From the NCBI RefSeq assembly GCF_016082275.1, contig NZ_MOWM01000035.1:1-54744 (forward strand): a DNA stretch of 54,744 nt, written 5' to 3'. The DNA is from Variovorax sp. E3 (lineage in GTDB: Bacteria > Pseudomonadota > Gammaproteobacteria > Burkholderiales > Burkholderiaceae_C). Shown here one piece after another: positions 28,782 to 37,448 of this stretch. Both the position numbers and the translations under genes were made by a program. Each line of letters begins with the position of its first letter. Position 1 is the stretch's first letter. The notes beneath the pieces are model-generated. The model searched no databases. It worked only from the letters and a program-made list of their open reading frames with translations, and was not told the DNA's origin.

Positions 28782-28796
28782 TATACATTTATGTAT
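28782..28796 (+). promoter_or_regulatory. Palindrome and possible -10 at a leaderless start
   Basis: ATACAT-TT-ATGTAT (28783-28796) is a perfect inverted repeat running into the LysR start codon at 28795. TATACA at 28782-28787 could be a -10 box, with TTGCCG at 28760-28765 as a weak -35 (16-base spacer). Transcription would then begin at or next to the ATG, and no ribosome binding site is visible. Confidence 0.4.
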
Positions 28797-29742
28797 GACT
28801 TCGAACATCGGCTGGGAGCTCTACCGCTCCTTCCTCGGCGTGCTGCGCGAGGGCTCGCTGTCGGGCGCGGCGCGCGCGCTCGGCATCACGCAACCCACGG
28901 CCGGGCGCCACGTGGCCGCGCTCGAAGAGGCGCTGGGCGTGGTGCTGTTCACGCGCTCGCAGGTCGGGCTGCTGCCCACCGAGGTGGCGCAGGCGCTGCG
29001 CACGCATGCCGAGGCCATGGAAAGCACCGCCGCCTCGCTGGAGCGCGCGGCCAGCAGCCACGGAGAAGGCGTGCGCGGCGTGGTGCGCGTGTCGGCCAGC
29101 GAGGTGATCGGCGTCGAGGTGCTGCCGCCCATCGTGGCGCGGCTGCGCGAGGCGCACCCGGCGCTCAAGGTCGAGCTGGTGCTGACCAACCGCGTGCAGG
29201 ACCTGCTGCGCCGCGAGGCCGACATCGCCGTGCGCATGGTGCGGCCCCGCCAGGAGCAGCTGGTGGCGCGCCGCATCGGCGACATCGAACTGGGCTTTCA
29301 CGCGCACCGCGACTACCTCGCGCGCCACGGCACGCCGCGCAAGTTCGAGGACCTGGCCCAGCACACGGTGGTCGGCTACGACCAGCCCTCGGCCTTCGTG
29401 CGCAACGCGGGCAAGGCGTTCAAGGGCTACAACCGCGATGCGTTCTCGCTGCGCACCGACAGCGACCTGGCGCAGCTGGCGCTGATCCGCGCGGGCGCGG
29501 GTGTCGGCGTGTGCCAGGTCGGCCTGGCCCGGCGCAGCGACGCACTGGTGCGGCTGATGCCGCGCGCGCTGACGCTCGCGCTCGACACCTGGGTCACCAT
29601 GCACGAAGACCTGCGCAACAGCCCGCGCTGCCGCGTCGCCTTCGACGCGCTGGCCGAGGGACTGCAACAGTACGTTGGCGGGCGGGAACAGGCAGGCGCA
29701 AAGGGGAAAATGGCCCACGCAAGAACACAAGCACCCGAATGA
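28795..29742 (+). CDS. LysR-family transcriptional regulator
   Basis: 315 residues. The DNA-binding domain starts WELYRSFLGVLREGSLSGAARALGITQPTAGRHVAALEEALG, with the effector domain from about residue 95 (VRGVVRVSASEVIGVEVLPPIVARL). It is divergent from the epimerase-like gene, and the gap carries a palindrome at the start codon. No ribosome binding site precedes the ATG, so translation may be leaderless. Its stop overlaps the next gene's start (ATGA). Confidence 0.9.
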   Translation: MTSNIGWELYRSFLGVLREGSLSGAARALGITQPTAGRHVAALEEALGVVLFTRSQVGLLPTEVAQALRTHAEAMESTAASLERAASSHGEGVRGVVRVSASEVIGVEVLPPIVARLREAHPALKVELVLTNRVQDLLRREADIAVRMVRPRQEQLVARRIGDIELGFHAHRDYLARHGTPRKFEDLAQHTVVGYDQPSAFVRNAGKAFKGYNRDAFSLRTDSDLAQLALIRAGAGVGVCQVGLARRSDALVRLMPRALTLALDTWVTMHEDLRNSPRCRVAFDALAEGLQQYVGGREQAGAKGKMAHARTQAPE

Positions 29743-30242
29743 CCGAACCGACCGATACCGACACCGATACCGACGCCCTCCCCCTGCAGGAGCCCCGCCT
29801 CTGGCGCGACGACACCTGGACCGCCCGCGTCATCAAGAACGAGGAAGACGACGGCTGGGCCGTCGAAATGACCCGCCACGGCGACCCCGAGCCCGCCCTC
29901 GTCGGCCCCTGGACCATGGGCCGCGACAAGAAGAACCCCAAGCCGCTCGACGGCCCCGCCTTCTCCACGCTGGTAAAGACCGCCGCCGAAGTGATCCGCC
30001 GCCACGAGCAGCAGCTGCACGCCACGCTCAACAAGAGCGTGACGGTCACCGCGCGCAACGACCAGCGCATTCGCGTGGCGCTGGCCATCGTGCCCGACGA
30101 GGACAACCCCTCGGCCACGCTCACCGCCTACGACGATGCCGACGACGCCGAGCTCGCCAGCGTGAGCGTGTCGCCCGCCTTCAGGCTCACGGCCGCCAGC
30201 GCCAGCGCCTGGATCGAGTCCGACTACGCCCGTCCACGCTGA
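29739..30242 (+). CDS. Hypothetical soluble protein
   Basis: 167 residues, acidic and rich in Asp/Thr at the N-terminus (TDTDTDTDALPLQEP), then a mixed alpha/beta region (DDTWTARVIKNEEDDGWAVEMTRHG) and a Val-rich C-terminal half. No signal peptide, membrane segment or recognised domain. It is translationally coupled to the LysR gene (ATGA overlap). The tandem TDTD codons form a short repeat that could vary in number. Confidence 0.65.
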   Translation: MTEPTDTDTDTDALPLQEPRLWRDDTWTARVIKNEEDDGWAVEMTRHGDPEPALVGPWTMGRDKKNPKPLDGPAFSTLVKTAAEVIRRHEQQLHATLNKSVTVTARNDQRIRVALAIVPDEDNPSATLTAYDDADDAELASVSVSPAFRLTAASASAWIESDYARPR

Positions 30243-30246
30243 TTGC

Positions 30247-30274
30247 ATTCATTCATTCATTCATTTGATTGATT
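30247..30274. repeat. Short tandem ATTC/TTGA repeat
   Basis: Four exact ATTC units (30247-30262) are followed by TGATTGATTG. This is a simple-sequence tract just past the stop of the hypothetical gene, at the left edge of the long gap before the amide transporter. It could alter promoter spacing if its length varies, but nothing shows that it does. Confidence 0.5.
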
Positions 30275-30300
30275 GCGCGCGAATAACACATGCGCCGCGC

Positions 30301-30318
30301 TTTCGCCAATTGGCGAAA
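30301..30318. promoter_or_regulatory. 18-bp perfect palindrome upstream of the amide operon leader
   Basis: TTTCGCCAATTGGCGAAA is perfectly self-complementary with no spacer. It lies about 45 bases before the first leader hairpin, so it is placed where an operator near the promoter would be. No clear -35/-10 pair was found. The regulator is unknown; AmiR itself acts on RNA and is not a likely binder. Confidence 0.5.
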
Positions 30319-30361
30319 AAGCGTATGTTCATGCCGGGGTGAGTTGAGAAGAATCCGCCCC

Positions 30362-30435
30362 AACGAGCAATCGTTACCAGTCATACGACACCCGCTGCCA
30401 GTGCTGCCAGCGAGGCGTCGGGCAATAAAGCCCGA
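30362..30435 (+). promoter_or_regulatory. Leader RNA with two hexaloop hairpins, probable ANTAR (AmiR) target
   Basis: Three hairpins follow in order. AACGA-GCAA-TCGTT (30362-30375) has a GNRA loop. P1 (30393-30412) pairs CGCTGCC with GCCAGCG around the hexaloop AGTGCT, with one C-C mismatch; the loop has A at position 1 and G at position 4, as in known ANTAR sites. Five bases later P2 (30418-30435) pairs TCGGGC with GCCCGA around the hexaloop AATAAA (A1 kept, position 4 is A rather than G). The 3' arm of P2 is also the 5' arm of the terminator at 30427-30470, so P2 and the terminator exclude each other. The encoded ANTAR protein AmiR (41318-41965) is the expected ligand. Confidence 0.65.
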
Positions 30436-30470
30436 ATCGGTTTCACCACCGGTTCGGGCTTTTTTGTTTT
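30427..30470 (+). terminator. Strong intrinsic terminator in the amide operon leader
   Basis: A 14-bp stem (30427-30440 with 30449-30462, one T-G pair) closes an 8-base loop and is followed by a T-rich tract (TTTTTGTTTT). It stands 187 bases before the receptor gene start and far downstream of the previous gene, so it fits a conditional attenuator rather than an end-of-operon terminator. Confidence 0.8.
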
Positions 30471-30656
30471 TTCGGCCGCAAGGAAGCTTTTTCGAAACGG
30501 ATGCGCCGCATCCGGTGGCGGAGCTTTGCCCGAAGAAAAAACGCACTGGCAGCCGAGCGCCCGTTTGCAGGGCCGCGCCGCGGGAGGAGACACCCAACGC
30601 ACGGTTCCGAAGGTCGGATCTTCCTGATGACTCGCACAAACACAAAGGAATTTGAC

Positions 30657-31856
30657 ATGACGACGACGAACGCTTTCAACCGCCGCCAGATCGTGAAGAC
30701 GGGCGGCTCGATGATCGTGCTGGGCGCGGCCGCCGGCGTGGCGCCGCTGGCCTTCGCGCAGGACGGCAACACCGTGAAGCTGGGCCTGCTGCATTCGCTC
30801 TCGGGCACCATCGCCATCGCCGAGGCCTCGCTGGTCGACGCCGAAAAGCTCGCCATCGAGGAGATCAACGCGGCCGGCGGCGTGATGGGCAAGAAGATCG
30901 AGGCCGTGGTCGAAGACGGCGCGAGCGAGAACCCCGTGTTCGCCGAGAAGGCGCGCAAGCTGCTGGAGCGCGACAAGGTGGCCGCCATCATCGGCTGCTA
31001 CACCTCGGCCTCGCGCAAGGCGCTGCTGCCGGTGCTCGCCCAGGCCAAGGGCCTGCTGTTCTACCCGACCTACTACGAAGGCCAGGAGCAGGACAAGCGC
31101 GTGTTCTACCCCTCGCAGGAAGCCACGCAGTCGGTGATCGCGGCCGTGGAGTGGATGGCGCGCGAAAAGGGCAAGAGCTTCTTCCTGGTCGGCTCCGACT
31201 ACATCTATCCGCGCACCTGCAACAAGATCGCCAAGCCCGCCATCGCCAAGGCCGGCGGCAAGGTGCTCGGCGAGGAATACGCGCCGCTGGGCCACACCGA
31301 GTTCTCGTCGATCATCAACAAGATCAAGGCCGCCAAGCCCGACTGCATCTACAGCACGGTGGTGGGCGGCTCCAACGTGGCGCTCTACAAGCAGCTGCGC
31401 GCGGCCGGGCTCGACGGCGCCAAGCAGGTGCTGCTGTCCACCGTGGTGTCGGAGAACGAGATCGAGGGCATCGGCAAGGACAACGCCGCGGGCTACTACG
31501 CCTGCATGGGCTACTTCCAGAGCATCAAGTCGCCGGCCAACGAGAAGTTCGTGAAGGCCTTCAAGGCCAAGTACGGGCAGGACCGCGTGATCGGCGACCC
31601 GATGGAGGTGGCCTACAACAGCGTGTACCTGTGGAAGCTGGCGGTGGAGAAGGCCAAGTCCTTCGACGTCGACAAGGTCACGGCCGCCGCCTCGGGCGTG
31701 GAGATCGAGGCGCCCGAGGGCACGGTGCGCGTCCACGCCACCAACCACCATGTGTGGAAGAAGGTGCGCGTGGGTCGCGCGCGGCCCGACGGGCAGTTCG
31801 ACATCGTGTGGGAATCGCCGCAGCTGGTCGAGCCCAACCCGTTCCCGAAGGTCTGA
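30657..31856 (+). CDS. Urea/amide ABC transporter receptor, UrtA-like
   Basis: 399 residues. A twin-arginine signal (NRRQIVKTGGSMIVLGAAAGVAPLAFAQ) precedes a type-I periplasmic binding domain with family marks: LHSLSGTIAIAE, IGCYTSASRKALLPV, YPTYYEGQEQ, LVGSDYIYPRTCNK. The same blocks recur in the cytoplasmic sensor AmiC at 39949-41103, so transporter and sensor probably bind the same class of ligand. AAAGGAA precedes the ATG. Urea and short-chain amides are both plausible ligands; the neighbouring aliphatic amidase favours amides. Confidence 0.88.
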   Translation: MTTTNAFNRRQIVKTGGSMIVLGAAAGVAPLAFAQDGNTVKLGLLHSLSGTIAIAEASLVDAEKLAIEEINAAGGVMGKKIEAVVEDGASENPVFAEKARKLLERDKVAAIIGCYTSASRKALLPVLAQAKGLLFYPTYYEGQEQDKRVFYPSQEATQSVIAAVEWMAREKGKSFFLVGSDYIYPRTCNKIAKPAIAKAGGKVLGEEYAPLGHTEFSSIINKIKAAKPDCIYSTVVGGSNVALYKQLRAAGLDGAKQVLLSTVVSENEIEGIGKDNAAGYYACMGYFQSIKSPANEKFVKAFKAKYGQDRVIGDPMEVAYNSVYLWKLAVEKAKSFDVDKVTAAASGVEIEAPEGTVRVHATNHHVWKKVRVGRARPDGQFDIVWESPQLVEPNPFPKV

Positions 31857-31861
31857 ACGCG

Positions 31862-32764
31862 ATGAACTTCGACATCGCGGTGATGCAGGTGTTCAACGGC
31901 GTGAGCCTGTTCACCATCCTGCTGCTGATGGCGATCGGGCTGGCCATCGTGTTCGGCCTGATGGGCGTCATCAACATGGCGCACGGCGAACTGATGGCGC
32001 TCGGCGCCTACATGACCTACCTGGCGGCGCGCTTCTTCGAGCACTTCGCGCCGGGCTTCATGGGCCTGTACCTGTTCGCCGCGATTCCGTTCGCGTTCGC
32101 CGTGACCTTCGCGTTCGGCTACGTGCTGGAGCGCGGCTTCATCCGCTTCTTCTACGACCGCCCGCTGGACACCCTGCTCGCCACCTGGGGCCTGAGCCTG
32201 ATGCTGCAGCAGGCCTACCGCTCGATCTTCGGCGCGCAGGAGGTGAGCGTGCCGCTGCCCGCGTGGCTGGCGGGGGCGTGGGAGCCGACCGCGGGCATCC
32301 AGCTGCCGCTGACGCGCATCTTCATCGTCGGGCTCACCGCGCTGGTCGCGACCGGCGTGTACCTGCTGCTGTACCGCACGCCGTGGGGGCTGAAGGTGCG
32401 CGCGGTGACGCAGAACCGCGCCATCGCCGGCGCGGTGGGCATCGACACGCACCGCGTCGACGCCATGACCTTCGCGCTGGGCTCGGGCCTGGCGGGCATC
32501 GCGGGCGCGGTGTTCACCATGATCGGCTCGACCAACCCCGGCACGGGGCAGCTCTACATCGTCGACTCGTTCATCGTGGTGGTGTTCGGCGGCGTGCAGA
32601 GCCTGGTGGGCACGGCGCTGTCGGGCTTCTCGATCGCGCAGTCGCAGACCTGGCTCGAGTACCTGATGAGCGGCTCGATGGCCAAGGCGACCATCCTGCT
32701 GCTGGTGATCGTGGTGCTGTACTTCCGCCCCAACGGGCTGTTCGCCACGCGGTCCAGGAGCTGA
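31862..32764 (+). CDS. Urea/amide ABC transporter permease, UrtB-like
   Basis: 300 residues in about eight membrane segments. LivH/UrtB marks are present: IVFGLMGVINMAHGELMALGAYMTY, YDRPLDTLLATWGLSLMLQQ and the coupling-loop region LKVRAVTQNRAIAGAVGIDT. It begins five bases after the receptor stop. It forms the membrane channel together with the UrtC-like protein. Confidence 0.92.
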   Translation: MNFDIAVMQVFNGVSLFTILLLMAIGLAIVFGLMGVINMAHGELMALGAYMTYLAARFFEHFAPGFMGLYLFAAIPFAFAVTFAFGYVLERGFIRFFYDRPLDTLLATWGLSLMLQQAYRSIFGAQEVSVPLPAWLAGAWEPTAGIQLPLTRIFIVGLTALVATGVYLLLYRTPWGLKVRAVTQNRAIAGAVGIDTHRVDAMTFALGSGLAGIAGAVFTMIGSTNPGTGQLYIVDSFIVVVFGGVQSLVGTALSGFSIAQSQTWLEYLMSGSMAKATILLLVIVVLYFRPNGLFATRSRS

Positions 32765-32767
32765 GGC

Positions 32768-33835
32768 ATGCGGTTGCAAAAGCTTTCTCCTCTTTCTCCT
32801 CAACGCCGGCGCGACATCGGCGCCATGGCCGCGGTGTTGCTGCTGCTGGCCGTGGTGCTGCCGCTCACGCTCGATGCGTTCCGCCTGAACCTCGTGAGCA
32901 AGTACCTGGCCTTCGCGTTCGTCGCGGTGGGCGTGGTGCTGACCTGGGGCTACGGTGGCGTGCTGAGCCTGGGCCAGGGCATGTTCTTCGGCCTGGGCGG
33001 CTACATGATGGCGATGTTCCTCAAGCTCGAAGCCTCGGCGCCCGAGCTGCCGGACTTCATGGTGTGGAGCAGCGTGGAGCAGTTGCCCGCCTGGTGGCAG
33101 CCGTTCCATTCGCTGGGCTGGACCGTGGTCGGCATCCTCGCGGTTCCGGCCGTGCTGGCGTATGTGTTCTCGTACGCGATCTTCAAGCGGCGCGTGAGCG
33201 GCGTGTACTTCGCGATCGTCACGCTGTCGCTGGCGCTCACGCTCACCGTGGTGGTGATCGGCCAGCAGGGCGACACGGGCGGCGCCAACGGCATCACCGA
33301 CTTCCGCACGCTGCTGGGGCTGGACATCGCAGGCGACGACGCCAAGCGCGTGATGTACTTCATCGAGGTGCTGGCCATCGCGCTGGTGATGGCGGTGTCG
33401 CTCGTCATCGTGCGCAGCCGTTTCGGCAAGATCCTCATCGCCATCCGCGACCGCGAGGACCGCGTGCGCTTCAGCGGCTACAACACGGCGCACATGAAGG
33501 CCTTCGTGTTCGCGGTGGCAGCCGTGCTGTCTTCGATCGGCGGGGCGTTCTACAGCCTGCAGGTGGGGCTGATCGCGCCGGGCGTGATCGGCGTGGTGGC
33601 CTCGGTCGAGATGGTGATCTACGCGGCGGTGGGCGGGCGCCTGTCGATCCCGGGCGCGGTGATCGGCGCGCTGCTCATCGGCTTTCTCAAGTCGTACCTG
33701 TCGGAGACTTTCCCCGAAGGCTGGCTGTACTTCCTGGGCGCCGTGTTCATTCTGGTGGTCTGGGCCATGCCCAACGGCCTGGCGGGCCTGGGCGAAAAAC
33801 TGCTGCGCCGGCGCCATGCGGAGACGGCGCCATGA
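32768..33835 (+). CDS. Urea/amide ABC transporter permease, UrtC-like
   Basis: 355 residues. The LivM/UrtC signature is TWGYGGVLSLGQGMFFGLGGYMMAMFL, with GDTGGANGITDF in the large loop, a feature of urea/amide permeases, and the coupling region ILIAIRDREDRVRFSGYNT. The stop overlaps the UrtD-like start by four bases. Partner of the UrtB-like permease. Confidence 0.92.
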   Translation: MRLQKLSPLSPQRRRDIGAMAAVLLLLAVVLPLTLDAFRLNLVSKYLAFAFVAVGVVLTWGYGGVLSLGQGMFFGLGGYMMAMFLKLEASAPELPDFMVWSSVEQLPAWWQPFHSLGWTVVGILAVPAVLAYVFSYAIFKRRVSGVYFAIVTLSLALTLTVVVIGQQGDTGGANGITDFRTLLGLDIAGDDAKRVMYFIEVLAIALVMAVSLVIVRSRFGKILIAIRDREDRVRFSGYNTAHMKAFVFAVAAVLSSIGGAFYSLQVGLIAPGVIGVVASVEMVIYAAVGGRLSIPGAVIGALLIGFLKSYLSETFPEGWLYFLGAVFILVVWAMPNGLAGLGEKLLRRRHAETAP

Positions 33836-34632
33836 ACGCGACCATGACCCTGCCCAACGGCGGACTGCCACAAGCCGCCACGGCCGTGCCGCCGTCGAGC
33901 GAGCAGATCCTGCGCGTGGAAGACCTCACCGTGTCCTTCGACGGCTTCAAGGCCGTGGACGGCCTGAGCCTGGCGGTCGAGCGCAACGAGCTGCGCGTGA
34001 TCATCGGGCCGAACGGCGCGGGCAAGACCACGCTGCTCGACATGGTGTGCGGCAAGACGAAACCCAGCTCGGGCCGCGTGCTGTTCAACGGCCAGGACCT
34101 GGCCCGCCTGAACGAGCACGAGATCGTGCGCGCCGGCGTGGGCCGCAAGTTCCAAACGCCCTCGGTCTACGAAGACCTGACGGTGCTCGAGAACTTCGAG
34201 ATCTCGCTGCCGCGCATGCACGGCCTGCTGCAGTCGCTGACCTTCCGCCGCACGGCCGCGCTGCGCGAGCGCATCGACGCGATGGCGGCCGACGTGTTCC
34301 TGCTCGACCAGCTCGACCGCCGCGCGGGGCAGCTCAGCCACGGCCAGAAGCAGTGGCTGGAGATCGGCATGCTGCTGATGCAGGAGCCCGAGCTGCTGCT
34401 GCTCGACGAGCCCGTGGCCGGCATGAGCCCGCGCGAGCGCGAGCAGACCGGCGACCTGCTGCGGCGCATCGCGCCGGGCAAGTCGGTGGTGGTGATCGAG
34501 CACGACATGGACTTCGTCAAGCGCATCGCGCACCGCGTGACCGTGCTGCACCAGGGCAAGTTGCTCAGCGAAGGCACGGCCGCCGAAGTGCAGGCCGACC
34601 CGCGCGTGATCGACGTCTACCTCGGCCACTGA
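33832..34632 (+). CDS. Urea/amide ABC transporter ATPase, UrtD-like
   Basis: 266 residues. An N-terminal extension of about 25 residues precedes the ATPase core: Walker A IGPNGAGKTT, Q-loop KFQTPSVYEDLTVLENFE, signature LSHGQKQWLEIGMLLM, Walker B LLLLDEPVAGMSP, and the switch His in IEHDM. LSHGQKQW and the TPSVFE/TPSVYE block are typical of UrtD rather than LivG. Confidence 0.93.
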   Translation: MNATMTLPNGGLPQAATAVPPSSEQILRVEDLTVSFDGFKAVDGLSLAVERNELRVIIGPNGAGKTTLLDMVCGKTKPSSGRVLFNGQDLARLNEHEIVRAGVGRKFQTPSVYEDLTVLENFEISLPRMHGLLQSLTFRRTAALRERIDAMAADVFLLDQLDRRAGQLSHGQKQWLEIGMLLMQEPELLLLDEPVAGMSPREREQTGDLLRRIAPGKSVVVIEHDMDFVKRIAHRVTVLHQGKLLSEGTAAEVQADPRVIDVYLGH

Positions 34633-34650
34633 ACTCAAGGAGAAACACAG

Positions 34651-35340
34651 ATGCTCGAAGTTTCCGGACTCGACGTGGCGTACGGCGAGTCGCATGTGAT
34701 CCGCGACGTGTCGCTGCGCGTCGCGCCCGACGAGGCGGTGGCCATCATGGGCCGCAACGGCATGGGCAAGACCACGCTGCTGAAGTCGCTGATCGGCCTG
34801 CTGCCCGCGCGCGGCGGCCACATCAGGCTGGGCGGCGCCGACATCACCGCGCTGCCCAGCTACCAGCGCGTGGCGCGCGGCCTGGCCTTCGTGCCGCAGG
34901 GGCGCATGGTGTTTCCGTTTCTCACGGTGGAGCAGAACATCCTCTCGGGCGCCGCCAGGTCGGGCCACCGCACGGTGCCCGACTACCTGTACCGCTTCTT
35001 CCCCGTGCTGAAGGACATGAAGCAGCGCAAGGCCGGCAACCTCTCGGGCGGCCAGCAGCAGATGCTGGCGATTGCGCGCGCGCTGATCTCCGAGCCCAGG
35101 GTGCTGATCCTGGACGAACCGACCGAGGGCATCCAGCCTTCGATCATCAAGGAGATCGCGCAGACGCTGAACGTGCTGCGCGCCGAGCGCGGCTTCGCGG
35201 TCGTGGTGTCGGAGCAGGTGCTGAGCTTCGCGCTCGACCTGGCCGACCGCTTCCTCGTCATCGACCGCGGGCGGCTCGTGCACGACGAGGCGCGCGCCAG
35301 CCTCGACCAGGACAAGGTCAGGTCCTTCCTGACCGTGTGA
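34651..35340 (+). CDS. Urea/amide ABC transporter ATPase, UrtE-like
   Basis: 229 residues, the usual UrtE length. Walker [27 protein letters not shown], signature [16 protein letters not shown], Walker [15 protein letters not shown] and [14 protein letters not shown] are intact. A consensus-like AAGGAG site precedes the ATG. Completes the five-part transporter whose expected role is uptake of urea or short-chain amides for the amidase encoded next. Confidence 0.93.
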   Translation: MLEVSGLDVAYGESHVIRDVSLRVAPDEAVAIMGRNGMGKTTLLKSLIGLLPARGGHIRLGGADITALPSYQRVARGLAFVPQGRMVFPFLTVEQNILSGAARSGHRTVPDYLYRFFPVLKDMKQRKAGNLSGGQQQMLAIARALISEPRVLILDEPTEGIQPSIIKEIAQTLNVLRAERGFAVVVSEQVLSFALDLADRFLVIDRGRLVHDEARASLDQDKVRSFLTV

Positions 35341-35389
35341 AACCCCTTCCTCTTTTCTTTTCCTCAACCACCCCTCCAGGAGCAGCGTC

Positions 35390-36427
35390 ATGAGACATGG
35401 TGATATTTCGAGCAGCAACGATTGCGTGGGCGTCGCGGTCGTCAACTACAAGATGCCCCGCCTGCACACCAAGGCCGAGGTGCTGGACAACGCCCGCAAG
35501 ATCGGCGAAATGCTGGTCGGCATGAAGAAGGGCCTGCCGGGCATGGACCTGGTGGTCTTCCCCGAGTACTCCACGCACGGGATCATGTACGACGCGAAGG
35601 AGATGTACGACACCGCCGCCACGGTGCCCGGCGAGGAGACCGCGATCTTTGCCGACGCCTGCCGCCGCGCCAACGTGTGGGGCGTGTTCTCGCTGACCGG
35701 CGAGCGCCACGAGGAGCACCCGAACAAGGCGCCCTACAACACGCTGATCCTCATGAACAACCAGGGCGAGATCGTCCAGAAGTACCGCAAGATCATGCCG
35801 TGGGTGCCCATCGAGGGCTGGTATCCGGGTGACTGCACGTATGTGAGCGAAGGCCCCAAGGGCATGAAGATCAGCCTGATCATCTGCGACGACGGCAACT
35901 ACCCCGAGATCTGGCGCGACTGCGCGATGCGCGGGGCCGAGCTCATCATCCGCTGCCAGGGCTACATGTACCCGGCCAAGGAGCAGCAGATCATGGTGTC
36001 GAAGGCCATGGCCTTCATGAACAACACCTACGTGGCGGTGGCCAACGCGGCGGGCTTCGACGGCGTGTACTCGTACTTCGGCCACTCGGCGCTGATCGGC
36101 TTCGACGGCCGCACGCTCGGCGAATGCGGCGAGGAAGAAATGGGCATCAACTACGCCGAGCTGTCGATGGGCCTGATCCGCGACGCGCGCAAGAACGGCC
36201 AGTCGCAGAACCACCTGTTCAAGCTGGTGCACCGCGGCTACACCGGCACCATCAACTCGGGCGACGGCGACAAGGGCGTGGCCGCCTGCCCCTACAACTT
36301 CTACACCAAGTGGATCACCGACCCCGAGGGCACGCGCGAGATGGTGGAGTCGTTCACGCGCAGCACCGTGGGCACGCCCGAATGCCCGATCGAAGGCATT
36401 CCCAACGAGCCGGCCAAGCACCGCTGA
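35390..36427 (+). CDS. amiE: Aliphatic amidase
   Basis: 345 residues, matching the nitrilase-superfamily aliphatic amidase AmiE almost residue for residue in layout. The catalytic triad sits at the same numbers as in the Pseudomonas enzyme: Glu59 (VVFPEYST), Lys134 (KYRKIMPW) and Cys166 ([10 protein letters not shown]). It hydrolyses short-chain amides such as acetamide and propionamide to acid and ammonia in the cytoplasm. It follows the ABC transporter genes by 49 bases with AGGAG upstream. Formamidase (AmiF) is the close alternative, but the AmiC/AmiR pair downstream supports AmiE. Confidence 0.95.
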   Translation: MRHGDISSSNDCVGVAVVNYKMPRLHTKAEVLDNARKIGEMLVGMKKGLPGMDLVVFPEYSTHGIMYDAKEMYDTAATVPGEETAIFADACRRANVWGVFSLTGERHEEHPNKAPYNTLILMNNQGEIVQKYRKIMPWVPIEGWYPGDCTYVSEGPKGMKISLIICDDGNYPEIWRDCAMRGAELIIRCQGYMYPAKEQQIMVSKAMAFMNNTYVAVANAAGFDGVYSYFGHSALIGFDGRTLGECGEEEMGINYAELSMGLIRDARKNGQSQNHLFKLVHRGYTGTINSGDGDKGVAACPYNFYTKWITDPEGTREMVESFTRSTVGTPECPIEGIPNEPAKHR

Positions 36428-36438
36428 GCCGCCGCCCC

Positions 36439-37448
36439 ATGGACTACGAGATCTTCGAACTCGGCGACGTCGCGCTGCAGCGGGGCGCCACCCTGCGCGG
36501 CGCGAAGCTGGCCTACAAGACCTACGGCACGCTCAACGCACAGAAGAGCAATGCCATCGTCTACCCCACGTGGTACTCGGGCCAGCACTACGACAACGAA
36601 TGGCTCATCGGCCCCGGCATGGCGCTGGACCCGGCGAAGTACTTCATCGTCGTGCCCAACATGCTGGGCAACGGGTTGTCGTCCTCGCCGAGCAATTCGC
36701 CCGAGCCCTACAACCTGGCGCGTTTCCGAACGTCACGCTCTACGACAACGTGACGCTGCAGCACCGGCTGGTGACCGAGAAGTTCGGCATCGAGCAGCTC
36801 GCGCTGGTGGTGGGCTGGTCGATGGGCGCGCAGCAGACCAACCAGTGGGGCTGCCTGTACCCCGACATGGTGCGGCGCATCGCGCCGTTCTGCGGCTCGG
36901 CGAAGACGGCGCCGCACAACATCGTGTTCCTCGAAGGCGTGAAGGCCGCGCTCACGGCCGACGCCGCATGGAACGGCGGCTGGTACGCCGCGCCGCCGGC
37001 CACCGGGCTGCGCGCGGTGGGCCGGGTGTACGCGGGCTGGGGTTTGTCGCAGCCCTTCTACATGCGGCAGCTGTGGCGCGAGCTGGGCTTCAGCTCGCTC
37101 GAAGACTTCCTGGTCGGCTACTGGGAAGGCTTCTTCCTGAAGAAGGACGCGAACAACCTGCTGGCCATGCTGTGGTCGTGGCAGCACGGCGACATCAGCG
37201 ACAACCCGGTGTTCAAGGGCGACTTCAAGAAGGCGCTGGGCGCCATCAAGGCGCGCGCCCTGGTGATGCCCGCCGAGCGCGACCTGTACTTTCCCGTGGC
37301 CGACAACGAATGGGAGGTGTCGCACATGCCGAACGCCGAGTGCCGGCCGATCCCCGGCGTGTGGGGCCACTTCGCGGGCGGCGGCAGCAGCCCGGTCGAC
37401 ACCCGCTTCATCGACGACGCCCTCAAGGAACTGCTCGCCACGCCATGA
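36439..37448 (+). CDS. Alpha/beta hydrolase, homoserine acetyltransferase-like (frameshifted)
   Basis: ATG 36439 begins MDYEIFELGDVALQRGATL, and the fold of the MetX-like alpha/beta hydrolases follows: TWYSGQHYDNEWLIGPG and PNMLGNGLSSSPSN. The frame breaks at TTCC near 36726 (one C missing) and resumes RFPNVTLYDNV. The nucleophile elbow is VVGWSMGAQQTNQW; a late Asp and GHFAGGG supply the remaining triad. Reconstructed length is 336 residues. It sits between the amidase and the AAA+ gene with tight spacing. Homologues are commonly annotated homoserine O-acetyltransferase, but the context suggests hydrolysis or acyl transfer on an amide-derived acid. Confidence 0.8.

Noticed and set aside
30247..30274. 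ATTC tandem repeat as a phase-variation switch
   Set aside because: Only four units, outside any gene and far from a defined promoter; no evidence of variability.
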